Source of the DNA: Claveliimonas monacensis
Lineage (GTDB): Bacteria > Bacillota > Clostridia > Lachnospirales > Lachnospiraceae
Assembly: GCF_014982975.1 (NCBI RefSeq)
Contig: NZ_JADCKL010000010.1
Span: 1-64,000 of the forward strand
Length of the DNA: 64,000 bases
Direction of reading: 5' to 3'
The notes below the pieces were generated by a model that was given only the letters and a program-made list of their open reading frames with translations, was not told the origin of the DNA and did not search any database. Numbering within the stretch: position 1 is the first letter of the stretch; each line of letters begins with the position of its first letter. The position numbers were made by a program, and so were the translations under genes. Shown here piece by piece: positions 36,817 to 44,935 of the stretch.

Positions 36817-37593
36817 CTATCTAACAAATTCTGTCATGTTGGGGCGGTACCGAAGCGGAAGGTGAGTCCTCTGGCATTTGGGGTTTTCTCTTTCCTTAAT
36901 GGAAATGGTATTGCAAAACTCCCGCCACAGCTTCTGCATTTCTTCCTCCTGATCTGAAAGGCGGGACAGTCTCGCATCCAATCGGCCTTCCATATCTTCC
37001 TCCTGCACCAGGACCCAGCGCCGTCCCGACTCGTGAACAACGAACATATCCCGGTTTTTATCCCGTATCATCCAGTTCTCCAGTGGAAAGCGTTCTTGAA
37101 AATGAGCTCCCAGACAGGTCAGGACCTGATTTTTCGGTGTGATGTCCGCAAAAAGTATTCCATTTTCCAGTTCCTGAAAGCGCACAAACCCTGTCAGCAG
37201 ATGGGCTTCATTTCCCACAGCACGGCTTAACTCAAACACCTTTTCTACAGAAGGGTTTCCAAGATGCTCCATGATCTTCCGGGGCTGCCTGATCTTCCGG
37301 GCCGCAAGAAGGGTACCCAGGATCGCCTCGCCTTTTTGGTCGTCCCGCGAAAGAGCTGCATAGTAAATATGATGATAGACATCCTGACCAAGATTGCCCA
37401 GGATCATCCGCTCCACTGCCTCCGCTTTACTCTCCTTTTCCAGGATCTCCCGGTACTCGCAGAACAGCTCCGGCTCCACGCTGCCCTGGATCGCAATCCC
37501 GCTTGCCCCCTCCCGGCGCCGGTCTTTCCACGCCTCATACACAGCAGAAAAGATTCCTGTGATGCTGTCTGTGCAGATATAGATTGTTTTCAT
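36817..37593 (-). CDS. DUF4130 / TIGR03915 DNA metabolism protein
   Basis: 258 aa. Matches the TIGR03915 family (DUF4130 domain), annotated as a probable DNA metabolism protein. In other bacteria the same domain is fused to uracil-DNA glycosylase-like enzymes. The C-terminus RTHLPLRYRPNMTEF is a family signature. Its start overlaps the radical SAM stop by 4 bp (ATGA), so the two are made together. Exact chemistry is not established. Confidence 0.88.
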   Translation of the reverse strand: MKTIYICTDSITGIFSAVYEAWKDRRREGASGIAIQGSVEPELFCEYREILEKESKAEAVERMILGNLGQDVYHHIYYAALSRDDQKGEAILGTLLAARKIRQPRKIMEHLGNPSVEKVFELSRAVGNEAHLLTGFVRFQELENGILFADITPKNQVLTCLGAHFQERFPLENWMIRDKNRDMFVVHESGRRWVLVQEEDMEGRLDARLSRLSDQEEEMQKLWREFCNTISIKERENPKCQRTHLPLRYRPNMTEFVR

Positions 37594-38918
37594 ATGACGC
37601 CTCCCTCCGCCGCACTGCCAAATCTTACATCATCAAAAAGCGAGAGCTGTCTGAATGTCATGCCGCCGGCTCCCTCAGGCAGCCTCTCCTTTACATTCAA
37701 TAAATTCCGCGTGATATAGTCCTCCTCGATTTTTACCGGATACATCATCTTCCCGCTGCACGTCAGAAAATACAGAGCCCTTTTGAGCACCACCCCCATT
37801 TTCTTCAGATCGCCAAAATCCAGTTTTCCATACCGCCTGGCCTTCACGATCCTTCCAGCCGACTTGTAACCAATGCCTGGTACTCGCAGCAGAAGTTCAT
37901 ATCTTGCGGTATTGACCTCAACAGGAAATACATCCAGATTACGCAGAGCCCAGTTGCACTTGGGATCAAGGAAAATATTGAAGTTTGGATTTTCTTCTGT
38001 CAGGAGCTCCCCAGCCTGAAACTGGTAGTATCTGAGCAGAAAATCCGCCTGGTACAGTCGGTGTTCCCGAAGGAGTGGCGGCCCCTCCCCTGTTCTGGCC
38101 GGCAGGGAGGCGTCCTCATTTACGTGTACAAAAGCAGAATAGAACACTCGCTTTAACCCGAACTTCTTATAGAGAGCCTCTGCCACATGAATGATCTGAA
38201 AATCCGTCTCCGGTGTGGCGCCTATAATCATCTGGGTGCTCTGCCCGGCGGGCACAAATCTCTGGGCATTCCGGTACAGCTGGATCTCCTGCCTGTTTTC
38301 CTCCATTCTGTTCTGCACAAGCCGCATGGGTGCAAGGATCCTCTCTCTTGTCTTGTGGGGCGCAAGGAGGCGCAGTCCCTCTGCTGTAGGCAGTTCCAGG
38401 TTGACGCTCATCCTGTCCGCCAGAAATCCCAGCCTCTCCAGCAGCTCCTGACTAGTGCCGGGAATAGCCTTCACATGGATGTAGCCCTGAAAGCGGTACG
38501 TTGTCCGCAGCTTATAGAGCGCCGCGTAGATAAGGTCCATTGTATAATCCGGACTTTTCAGCACACCAGAGCTCAAAAACAGGCCTTCTATGTAATTGCG
38601 CCGGTAAAACTCCATCGTCAGCGTACAGATCTCATCCGGGGTAAAGGAGGCTCTTGGCACATCGTTGCTCCTTCGGTTAATGCAGTATTTGCAGTCGTAG
38701 ATACACTCATTTGTAAACAGGATCTTCAGCAGGGAAATGCATCTCCCGTCCGCAGAAAAGCTGTGACATATTCCCGCCTGAGCACAGCTTCCGATGCCCG
38801 TGCCGTCGTTGCTGCGCTGGGTGCCACTAGACGTGCAGGCCACATCATATTTGGCCGCGTCAGTCAGTATTTTCAGTTTGTCAGCTATGGATATAGACTG
38901 CTGAAGTTCCATGATCAT
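37590..38918 (-). CDS. DNA modification/repair radical SAM protein (TIGR03916)
   Basis: 442 aa. A radical SAM cluster motif C-x3-C-x2-C lies at Cys72, Cys76 and Cys79 (ECIYDCKYC), with further Cys at 28, 45, 51 and 60. The C-terminal part has a helix-hairpin-helix DNA-binding motif (RVPGIGYKSAGRIV, about 345-358), as in TIGR03916 proteins predicted to repair or modify DNA. I use the ATG at 38918 after GAGAGGAG; the one at 38912 is also possible. The gene is under an SOS-box promoter and is translationally coupled to the DUF4130 gene. Confidence 0.92.
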   Translation of the reverse strand: MIMELQQSISIADKLKILTDAAKYDVACTSSGTQRSNDGTGIGSCAQAGICHSFSADGRCISLLKILFTNECIYDCKYCINRRSNDVPRASFTPDEICTLTMEFYRRNYIEGLFLSSGVLKSPDYTMDLIYAALYKLRTTYRFQGYIHVKAIPGTSQELLERLGFLADRMSVNLELPTAEGLRLLAPHKTRERILAPMRLVQNRMEENRQEIQLYRNAQRFVPAGQSTQMIIGATPETDFQIIHVAEALYKKFGLKRVFYSAFVHVNEDASLPARTGEGPPLLREHRLYQADFLLRYYQFQAGELLTEENPNFNIFLDPKCNWALRNLDVFPVEVNTARYELLLRVPGIGYKSAGRIVKARRYGKLDFGDLKKMGVVLKRALYFLTCSGKMMYPVKIEEDYITRNLLNVKERLPEGAGGMTFRQLSLFDDVRFGSAAEGGVI

Positions 38919-38938
38919 ACATCTCCTCTCAACAATAT

Positions 38939-38987
38939 AGAACATATGTTCTTATCTCAGTATACAAACGTATGTTCTGCATGTCAA
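38939..38987 (-). promoter_or_regulatory. SOS promoter with two LexA boxes
   Basis: TTGACA (38982-38987), 17-bp spacer, TATACT (38959-38964). LexA box 1 AGAACATATGTTCT (38939-38952) is a perfect GAAC-N4-GTTC palindrome over the start of transcription. Box 2 (GAACATACGTTT, 38966-38977) lies inside the spacer with one mismatch. Centres are 26 bp apart. Confidence 0.88.
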
Positions 38988-39050
38988 GAGGCGATAAATA
39001 TGACTGTCCTTTTCTTTCGGTCCTCTCTTACTGCCATTATTTATTTTATG

Positions 39051-39114
39051 TGATACACAATTTCACACCAGTTTGTTCATTTTTCCGCAGGGGATGATAC
39101 AAAATTACACACCA
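39051..39114. repeat. Direct repeat of about 20 bp, two copies
   Basis: 39051-39070 and 39095-39114 match at 18 of 20 bases (shared TGATACA, AATT and CACACCA blocks), 44 bp apart. Copy 1 is followed by GTTTGT and copy 2 by its complement ACAAAC. May be ends of a decayed element. Confidence 0.55.
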
Positions 39115-39117
39115 ACA

Positions 39118-39170
39118 AACGTAAATGGGGACGTAACCCTTTTAAAAAGGGTTACGTCCCCATTTACGTT
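39118..39170. repeat. Near-perfect 53-bp REP-like palindrome, copy 2
   Basis: Arms of 26 bases (AACGTAAATGGGGACGTAAC and complement) around a T4/A5 centre, overlapping the Mrp stop codon by two bases. It could act as a transcription stop, but the length and the shared core with 36703-36740 suggest a dispersed palindromic repeat. Confidence 0.8.
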
Positions 39171-39999
39171 ATAACTTATTCACCACGTCCGCCAGGTACT
39201 GGTTGTCCGCCTCGTAGAACCGTTCTTCTTCCACGGACTCCGCCAGCTTCGGGTCAATGGGCATTTTCCCGAGGACCGGCACACCCAGTTCCCGGGCTGT
39301 CTCCTCGATGTGGCTCTCGCCGAACACGGAGATCTTCTTTCCGCAGTCCGGGCATACGAGATAACTGTAATTTTCCACAATGCCCAGCACCGGAATGTTC
39401 ATCTGCCTGGCCATGTTGCAGGCCTTGTCCACGATCATCTGCACCAGGTCCTGCGGTGAGGTGACGATGACGATGCCGTCCACCGGCAGGGACTGGAACA
39501 CCGTGAGAGGCACGTCCCCGGTTCCGGGAGGCATGTCCACAAACAGGTAATCCAGCTCCCCCCACATAACATCAGTCCAGAACTGCTTCACCACTCCCGC
39601 GATGATGGGACCTCTCCAGATCACCGGGTCAGACTCATGCTCCAGGAGCAGGTTGACGGACATGACCTTCGTGCCGTCCTTTGCCACGCTGGGGAAGATT
39701 CCCTCGTCGCTCCCCTTTGCCGTCTCGTGTATACCATACATCTTCGGGATGGACGGCCCTGTAATATCCGCATCCAGGATCCCCACGGAAAATCCCTGCT
39801 CCCGCATGATCCTTGCCAGGGAGGCCGTCACCATGGACTTGCCCACGCCGCCTTTTCCGCTGACCACGGCGATCACTTTATTCACATGAGAAAACGGGTT
39901 CGCCGGTTCCCTCATATCCTGGGGCTTGCTGCCGCAGGAGTCTGCATGGGCGCACCCCGCACAGTCGGAGGGGGAGCACCCGTTTTGCTGCTCTGCCAT
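39169..39999 (-). CDS. Mrp/NBP35-type Fe-S carrier ATPase
   Basis: 276 aa P-loop ATPase that helps assemble or carry Fe-S clusters. N-terminal Cys at 8, 13, 16 and 22 resemble the NBP35 cluster motif; the deviant Walker A GKGGVGKS is at 48-55; PPGTGD and the CPDCGKK pair (bridging cluster) follow. Start has AGAGG. Its stop codon abuts the 53-bp palindrome. Confidence 0.93.
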   Translation of the reverse strand: MAEQQNGCSPSDCAGCAHADSCGSKPQDMREPANPFSHVNKVIAVVSGKGGVGKSMVTASLARIMREQGFSVGILDADITGPSIPKMYGIHETAKGSDEGIFPSVAKDGTKVMSVNLLLEHESDPVIWRGPIIAGVVKQFWTDVMWGELDYLFVDMPPGTGDVPLTVFQSLPVDGIVIVTSPQDLVQMIVDKACNMARQMNIPVLGIVENYSYLVCPDCGKKISVFGESHIEETARELGVPVLGKMPIDPKLAESVEEERFYEADNQYLADVVNKL

Positions 40000-40049
40000 T
40001 TTTCACTCTACCTCTTTTCTTACTCTTCTGCCTTCCAGGGCTTTTGTTC

Positions 40050-40427
40050 TTACTCTTCCACTGCCGCGATGACTTCGATCTCACACAGCACATTCTTTGG
40101 AAGTGTCTTTACAGCCACACAGCTTCTGGCTGGTTTGGATGTGAAATATTTTGCATACACCTCGTTAAACGCACCAAAGTCTCCCATGTCTGCCAGGAAG
40201 CAGGTTGTCTTGATGACTTTGTCGTAGGTTGTGCCTGCTGCCGCCAGGAGCTCGCCGATGTTCTTGCACACCTGCTCTGTCTGTCCCTCGATGGTATCTG
40301 CCTCAACTGCGTCTGTTGCCGGGTTGATGGCGATCTGTCCTGCCGCGTAGAACACGCCGTTGTAAATGTATCCCTGTGAATACGGTCCAAGTGCTTTTGG
40401 TGCTTTCTCTGTCGCTACTAATTTCAT
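40050..40427 (-). CDS. RidA family enamine/imine deaminase
   Basis: 125 aa, full-length RidA. Hydrolyses reactive enamine/imine intermediates of amino acid metabolism. The substrate Arg of ARSCVAV and the Glu of CEIEVIA are in place. It starts 3 bp after the ornithine cyclodeaminase-like gene, a sensible partner since that enzyme makes imines. Confidence 0.94.
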   Translation of the reverse strand: MKLVATEKAPKALGPYSQGYIYNGVFYAAGQIAINPATDAVEADTIEGQTEQVCKNIGELLAAAGTTYDKVIKTTCFLADMGDFGAFNEVYAKYFTSKPARSCVAVKTLPKNVLCEIEVIAAVEE

Positions 40428-40430
40428 TTC

Positions 40431-41381
40431 TTATCTCTCCTTTGCTTTCTCCAGTAATTTCTGTGCCACACACACGTCAAAAAGACCCATGCCCACAGAT
40501 TTAAAATATGTGGTTTTCTTTGCGATCTCATCTTCGTCAGCCCCGGATGCCAGGAACTTATCCATAAGAACCACTCTGTCCATGGTGAATCTTCCCTCGG
40601 CAAGCGGCTGACTCAGATCGCCGCTCTCCTCACAGGCATAGGGAAGCTCGATGTACACGTTGTCCACCAGATCCCAGATCACATCCGGTATCTCCCGCAT
40701 CTGCGGAGTATAGGACCCAATGGCGATGATGCATTTTCCTTCCAGCAGCTCCCTGTCATTGGGAAGTACCGGCTCCTCCGACGGGGTGGCGGTGCAGATG
40801 ATATCGCTGGCCTTCACCAGTTCTTCCACTGTCTTACATTGTACTACTTCCACCGCCGGATCCGCAATAGTCTTCTTCAGTCTTGCCATGAAATCCGTCA
40901 GATCACGGTCGCTGTGGTTCCAGATGTAGACGGTCTCAATGTTCCTGGCCGCGCAGGCGTACACAGCCTGGTGGAAGCCCTGTGCTCCAGCGCCTACAAT
41001 ACCTACTGTGCGGGCATCCTTTCTGGACAGATGGCGGATCCCCACGCCGCCTACAGCCCCTGTTCTCCATGCCGTCACAGCCTGGCCGTCCATAATAGCC
41101 AACGGCGCGCCTGTTGTCCTGTCATTTAAGATCACAAGCCCGTCCAGGGAGGGCAGCCCCAGCTTTGCGTTCTCCGGGAAGATGGTCAGCATCTTTGTCC
41201 CGATCACATCTTCTGTAAAACAGGGCATATAAATAAGAGTCTTGTTCTCGTGCTCGATTACCGGCCGGGGCGGCATATAGTAGGCGTCTGCCCCGAAGAT
41301 CCGGTATGCCTCCTCGATCTGGTCCATGATCTCGTCCGGATCCACCAGTTTTTCAATCTCTTCTTTTCCTAAGAAAATCAT
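40431..41381 (-). CDS. Ornithine cyclodeaminase / mu-crystallin family enzyme
   Basis: 316 aa NAD(P)-dependent enzyme with a Rossmann GIVGAGAQG at about 128-136 and the substrate Lys/Arg region TKMLTIFP and AWRTGAVGG. Family members deaminate ornithine to proline or reduce cyclic or N-alkyl imino acids, so the reaction is not fixed. It precedes RidA and follows the alcohol dehydrogenase by 24 bp. Confidence 0.9.
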   Translation of the reverse strand: MIFLGKEEIEKLVDPDEIMDQIEEAYRIFGADAYYMPPRPVIEHENKTLIYMPCFTEDVIGTKMLTIFPENAKLGLPSLDGLVILNDRTTGAPLAIMDGQAVTAWRTGAVGGVGIRHLSRKDARTVGIVGAGAQGFHQAVYACAARNIETVYIWNHSDRDLTDFMARLKKTIADPAVEVVQCKTVEELVKASDIICTATPSEEPVLPNDRELLEGKCIIAIGSYTPQMREIPDVIWDLVDNVYIELPYACEESGDLSQPLAEGRFTMDRVVLMDKFLASGADEDEIAKKTTYFKSVGMGLFDVCVAQKLLEKAKER

Positions 41382-41405
41382 ACTGTTTACCTCTCTTTGT
41401 CTTCT

Positions 41406-42596
41406 TTATTTTGCGTTGTGGTTCGCCGCCTTGTAAATCTCGTAGGCGTCCTGCGCGTCTATCTTTTTAAAGGCACCAAGCAGGATGGTATCCCCCTTTG
41501 TGGCGCTGTCCGCCAGCTTCCGCAGCACCTCGTCCGACTGCACGCCTATCTCCAGCTCCCCGATGCAGACGGGCATATGGAGAGACCGAAAGAAATCTTC
41601 TGTCGCCTCAATAGCCGCCACAGCCGCCTTCTCCTCATCATCTTCAACAATGCCCCATACTTTCTCTCCATACCGGGCAAATCTTGCCGGATCGATCTTG
41701 TACACGTACCTTGCCCAGCTTCCCCAGATAGCGGACAAGGTTGCACCGTGAGCCACATCAAACATACCGCCGATCTCATGTCCCAGCTTGTGGCAGAGGA
41801 AATCCTTTGGCCGTCCAAGACCTGTCAGATTGTTGTGGGAAATGCTGCCGCACCACATGATCTCGCTCATGGCATCGTAGTCCGTCTGGTCTTCATATGC
41901 CTTTTTCCCACAGGTGATCATGGTCCTTAAGAGTCCCTCTGCGATCTCATCGGTCAGCATGTTGCCGTCCACCGGCGTGAAATACCGCTCCAGCGTATGC
42001 ATCATGATATCCACGATGCCGCAGGTAAGCTGGTATTTCGGCAGGGTGTATGTAAGCTCCGGGTTCATGATGGCAAACTTCGGTCTGTTAAAATCCGTGT
42101 TGATTCCCGCCTTTTTGCCGGTCTCCTCGTTGGTGATGACAGCGGAGTCACTTGTCTCGCTGCCCGCTGCGGAGATGGTGAGGATGACACCCACCGGCAG
42201 AGCCGCCTGCACCTGTCTCTCCCCGGCCCAGTAACTCCACACGTCCACAGAAGGATCCGCGGCACCGATGGCCACAGCCTTAGCCGTGTCAATAACACTG
42301 CCTCCGCCCACAGCAAGGATCAGGTGCGCCCCGAAATCCACCGCCATCTTCACGCCCTCCCGGACAAGGCCCAGGCGTGGGTTTGGCTTCACACCGCCCA
42401 GCTCCTGGAAGGACACACCTGCGTCCGCAAGCTCCGCCTTTACCCGGTCCAGGAGACCGCTCTTTTTCACACTTCCTCCCCCGTAGACAATGAGGACTTT
42501 ATCGCCGCCCCACTTTTTGGCAAGCCTTCCGGCTTCCTTTTCCGCATCCTTCCCGAACACGATCTCCGTGGGTGCGTACTGCATAAAATTTTTCAT
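41406..42596 (-). CDS. Iron-containing alcohol dehydrogenase (BdhA-like)
   Basis: 396 aa group III alcohol dehydrogenase. GGGSVIDTAK (97-106) binds NAD(P); the metal ligands are Asp196, His200, His269 and His283. The pattern matches NADPH-dependent butanol dehydrogenases of Clostridia. Start at 42596 is preceded by TAAGGAGG. A promoter overlaps the stop codon of the upstream permease gene. Confidence 0.94.
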   Translation of the reverse strand: MKNFMQYAPTEIVFGKDAEKEAGRLAKKWGGDKVLIVYGGGSVKKSGLLDRVKAELADAGVSFQELGGVKPNPRLGLVREGVKMAVDFGAHLILAVGGGSVIDTAKAVAIGAADPSVDVWSYWAGERQVQAALPVGVILTISAAGSETSDSAVITNEETGKKAGINTDFNRPKFAIMNPELTYTLPKYQLTCGIVDIMMHTLERYFTPVDGNMLTDEIAEGLLRTMITCGKKAYEDQTDYDAMSEIMWCGSISHNNLTGLGRPKDFLCHKLGHEIGGMFDVAHGATLSAIWGSWARYVYKIDPARFARYGEKVWGIVEDDEEKAAVAAIEATEDFFRSLHMPVCIGELEIGVQSDEVLRKLADSATKGDTILLGAFKKIDAQDAYEIYKAANHNAK

Positions 42597-42634
42597 AAAA
42601 CAAGACCTCCTTACGCTCCAATCGTACTCTAAAG

Positions 42635-42663
42635 ATTGTAACATAAGGAGGCCTCAAATTCAA
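42635..42663 (-). promoter_or_regulatory. Alcohol dehydrogenase promoter over an anti-SD arm
   Basis: TTGAAT (42658-42663), 17-bp spacer, TACAAT (42635-42640). The spacer holds a 12-base stretch (42642-42653) able to pair with the ribosome-binding segment (42604-42615). Confidence 0.65.
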
Positions 42664-43814
42664 TCGGTCTCCCGGTATCTGCTCACCGCCATCCCCACGC
42701 CGAAGATGGCCGCCGCAAAGAGAAGCTGCAGTCCCAGCCCCTGCAGCACCTCCGTTCTCTGGCTGGCCGTGAGGGAGGCCTGCTCTGAGAGGATGCCGTT
42801 CACCGCCTCATACCAGTACACGGGCAGGAATGCTGCCGCCCGCTTCACCCCTGCAGCCATGACGTCCATAGACACAAAGACACCGCAGAGGAAGCACATG
42901 CCCAGGGTCACCACATTGACTACACCGTTTACTGTCTCGGCTCTTTTCACACACATACTCACCACGTAGGCGATGGAGAGACTGACCAGGACCAGGGCGG
43001 TCACATTTGCCATATAATAGGGAAGATTTCCGTCTGACAGGAAGTCACCTCTGTAGAGGGTGACCGGCAAGATCAGGGAGATCACCCACACAACCGCCCC
43101 CAGGACCAGATATCCGGCCATCAGCCCCAGGTTCTGACGCAGCCTGGGTACAGGGGATACAAGGAGCCTTCGCCTCACCTCCTCCCTCCTGAAGGCGATC
43201 ATGATAAAAGCCGCCCCGTAGCACAGGATCGAGAGGACCATGTAGGGCAGATACTGAAAGAGAAAGGCGTGGGGCGCCGGCTCTCCCCCGTACCCGCTCT
43301 CGTCCAGCATCCGGACAGAGCCGGCCCCGCTCTGGGCCTGCAGCACAAGGGCGCAGGCCTCCTGGGTCCCGTATCCCGCTGCCAGCATGGCCTTCATCTC
43401 CCGAAGCCAGGCGCTGATCTGGCTGTCCACATAGTAAGCGCTGGTCGTCCCCGGGATTTTGGTCACCTCCAGCTTCTCCTGCCCCGCAAGGCAGGCAGCC
43501 TCAAAGTTCTCCGGTATCCGCACCAAATAATAGATGTCCCTGTAAAACATTTTTTCCTGCAGACCCGTCAGGTCCCCCTCCCACTCCGTCACACGGTGGA
43601 TCTGTCCCAGGTATTCCTTCAGCCCCTCTGCCGCCGCTCCCCCGTCCCGGTCCTCCACGGCCACAGGCAGAGAGGTCATCTCAAAGGTATCCGTCCCCTC
43701 CTCTCTCAGGGAGAGCTGGACAATAACAGCTATAGTCACAAAGACAGCCACATACAGGAGCAGCATGTGGAGCTGACGGAGCGCCAGCTTGATAAATCCT
43801 CTAAATACTGTCAT
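42660..43814 (-). CDS. ABC-2 type permease (second subunit)
   Basis: 384 aa. N-terminal helix, a large extracytosolic region to about residue 190, and five C-terminal helices, the ABC-2/YhgE-like export layout. Overlaps the first permease gene by 14 bp. Works with the ATPase at 44936. Confidence 0.9.
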   Translation of the reverse strand: MTVFRGFIKLALRQLHMLLLYVAVFVTIAVIVQLSLREEGTDTFEMTSLPVAVEDRDGGAAAEGLKEYLGQIHRVTEWEGDLTGLQEKMFYRDIYYLVRIPENFEAACLAGQEKLEVTKIPGTTSAYYVDSQISAWLREMKAMLAAGYGTQEACALVLQAQSGAGSVRMLDESGYGGEPAPHAFLFQYLPYMVLSILCYGAAFIMIAFRREEVRRRLLVSPVPRLRQNLGLMAGYLVLGAVVWVISLILPVTLYRGDFLSDGNLPYYMANVTALVLVSLSIAYVVSMCVKRAETVNGVVNVVTLGMCFLCGVFVSMDVMAAGVKRAAAFLPVYWYEAVNGILSEQASLTASQRTEVLQGLGLQLLFAAAIFGVGMAVSRYRETD

Positions 43815-44934
43815 ACTGTTCCCTCCTCACTGCGGCGAAGGCCAGGAGGATGCAGAGGATGCTCATGCCTCCCAGGATCGCCATATCCTCCAGCAGTCTG
43901 TCATAGTCCTCGTACACCGCCAGGCAGTAGAAGGCGTCGCTCAGCACTGCCGCAGGGTTGATCCGGTTAAGGACCGGGCAACGGGTCTCTATGACATATT
44001 TCATATTCCCGAACATAAGCCCTGCCAGGAAGGAGGGAAACAGGGTCGCACAGACGCAAAGCCCCATCTTGATGGAGAAGGAAAAACGGCTGATGCTCCC
44101 TGTCAGGATGCCAATGCCCACCCCGATCAGGGTTCCCGCAAGGTCCACAAGAAGGACCCATCCCGGGCTGCTGCCAAGGTCCACTCCCAGCACGAGCCAT
44201 ATAAATCCGGTCAGCACCAGCACATTTGCATAGTGGAGAAGGATCAGCACGGCAAAATCCGCCAGGATCCCCTTCAGCTTGTGCATGGGAGAGACACTCC
44301 GGCGGGCTCCCAGGGCAGACAGGTTGGCCTGCCCGTCGCAGCACGTCTTGATGCCAAGATAGGCGCCGGACAGGCAGGAGAAGGCGATGAGGGCAAAGAA
44401 ATACTGCACCCCTGTATTGGTGGTCCTTCCTCCAAGGCTCACCTCCCGCACCCCGCTCTCCTCGGACGCTTCCAGTGCGGCCGCGGCAGCTCGTTCCACT
44501 CCCTCCGGGTGGTCTTTGGCTGCCCGGGCAAGGAGATACGCCTGCTGCTCGTACCCCTCCATGAGTTCCCCAAGGATACTCTGTGCAAGCCCGGAGCCGT
44601 CCACTGTCAGCTCCGGCTCTTCCTTTACGGTGAAGACGCCTGTCACATCTCCTTCCCGCAGCGCGGCGAAAGCCTCCTGGCTGTCTTCATACTCTTTTAT
44701 TTCTATCACGTCCCCGTCCAGGGCTTCGAGGAAGGCAGAGAAAGGAGGGTTTTCCTCCGTGACCACCACGCCGGCCGGCACAGACTGCATCTTCTCTCCC
44801 ATGCCATCCCCTGCCGGGTTGCCGAAGGACACGTAGAAGAGGACCGCCAGGATCAGCGGAAAGGCAAGGGCCCAGAACATAAAGGACTTCTCCCGCACAA
44901 GGGTGAGAAATCTGTATTTCAGATAGGTTCCCAT
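43801..44934 (-). CDS. ABC-2 type permease (first subunit)
   Basis: 377 aa with the same layout as its neighbour: one N-terminal helix (18-38), extracytosolic domain to about 160 and about five C-terminal helices. Starts 1 bp after the ATPase gene. Likely forms a heterodimeric exporter for a drug, peptide or lipid; no substrate clue is visible. Confidence 0.9.
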   Translation of the reverse strand: MGTYLKYRFLTLVREKSFMFWALAFPLILAVLFYVSFGNPAGDGMGEKMQSVPAGVVVTEENPPFSAFLEALDGDVIEIKEYEDSQEAFAALREGDVTGVFTVKEEPELTVDGSGLAQSILGELMEGYEQQAYLLARAAKDHPEGVERAAAAALEASEESGVREVSLGGRTTNTGVQYFFALIAFSCLSGAYLGIKTCCDGQANLSALGARRSVSPMHKLKGILADFAVLILLHYANVLVLTGFIWLVLGVDLGSSPGWVLLVDLAGTLIGVGIGILTGSISRFSFSIKMGLCVCATLFPSFLAGLMFGNMKYVIETRCPVLNRINPAAVLSDAFYCLAVYEDYDRLLEDMAILGGMSILCILLAFAAVRREQYDSI

Positions 44935-44935
44935 T

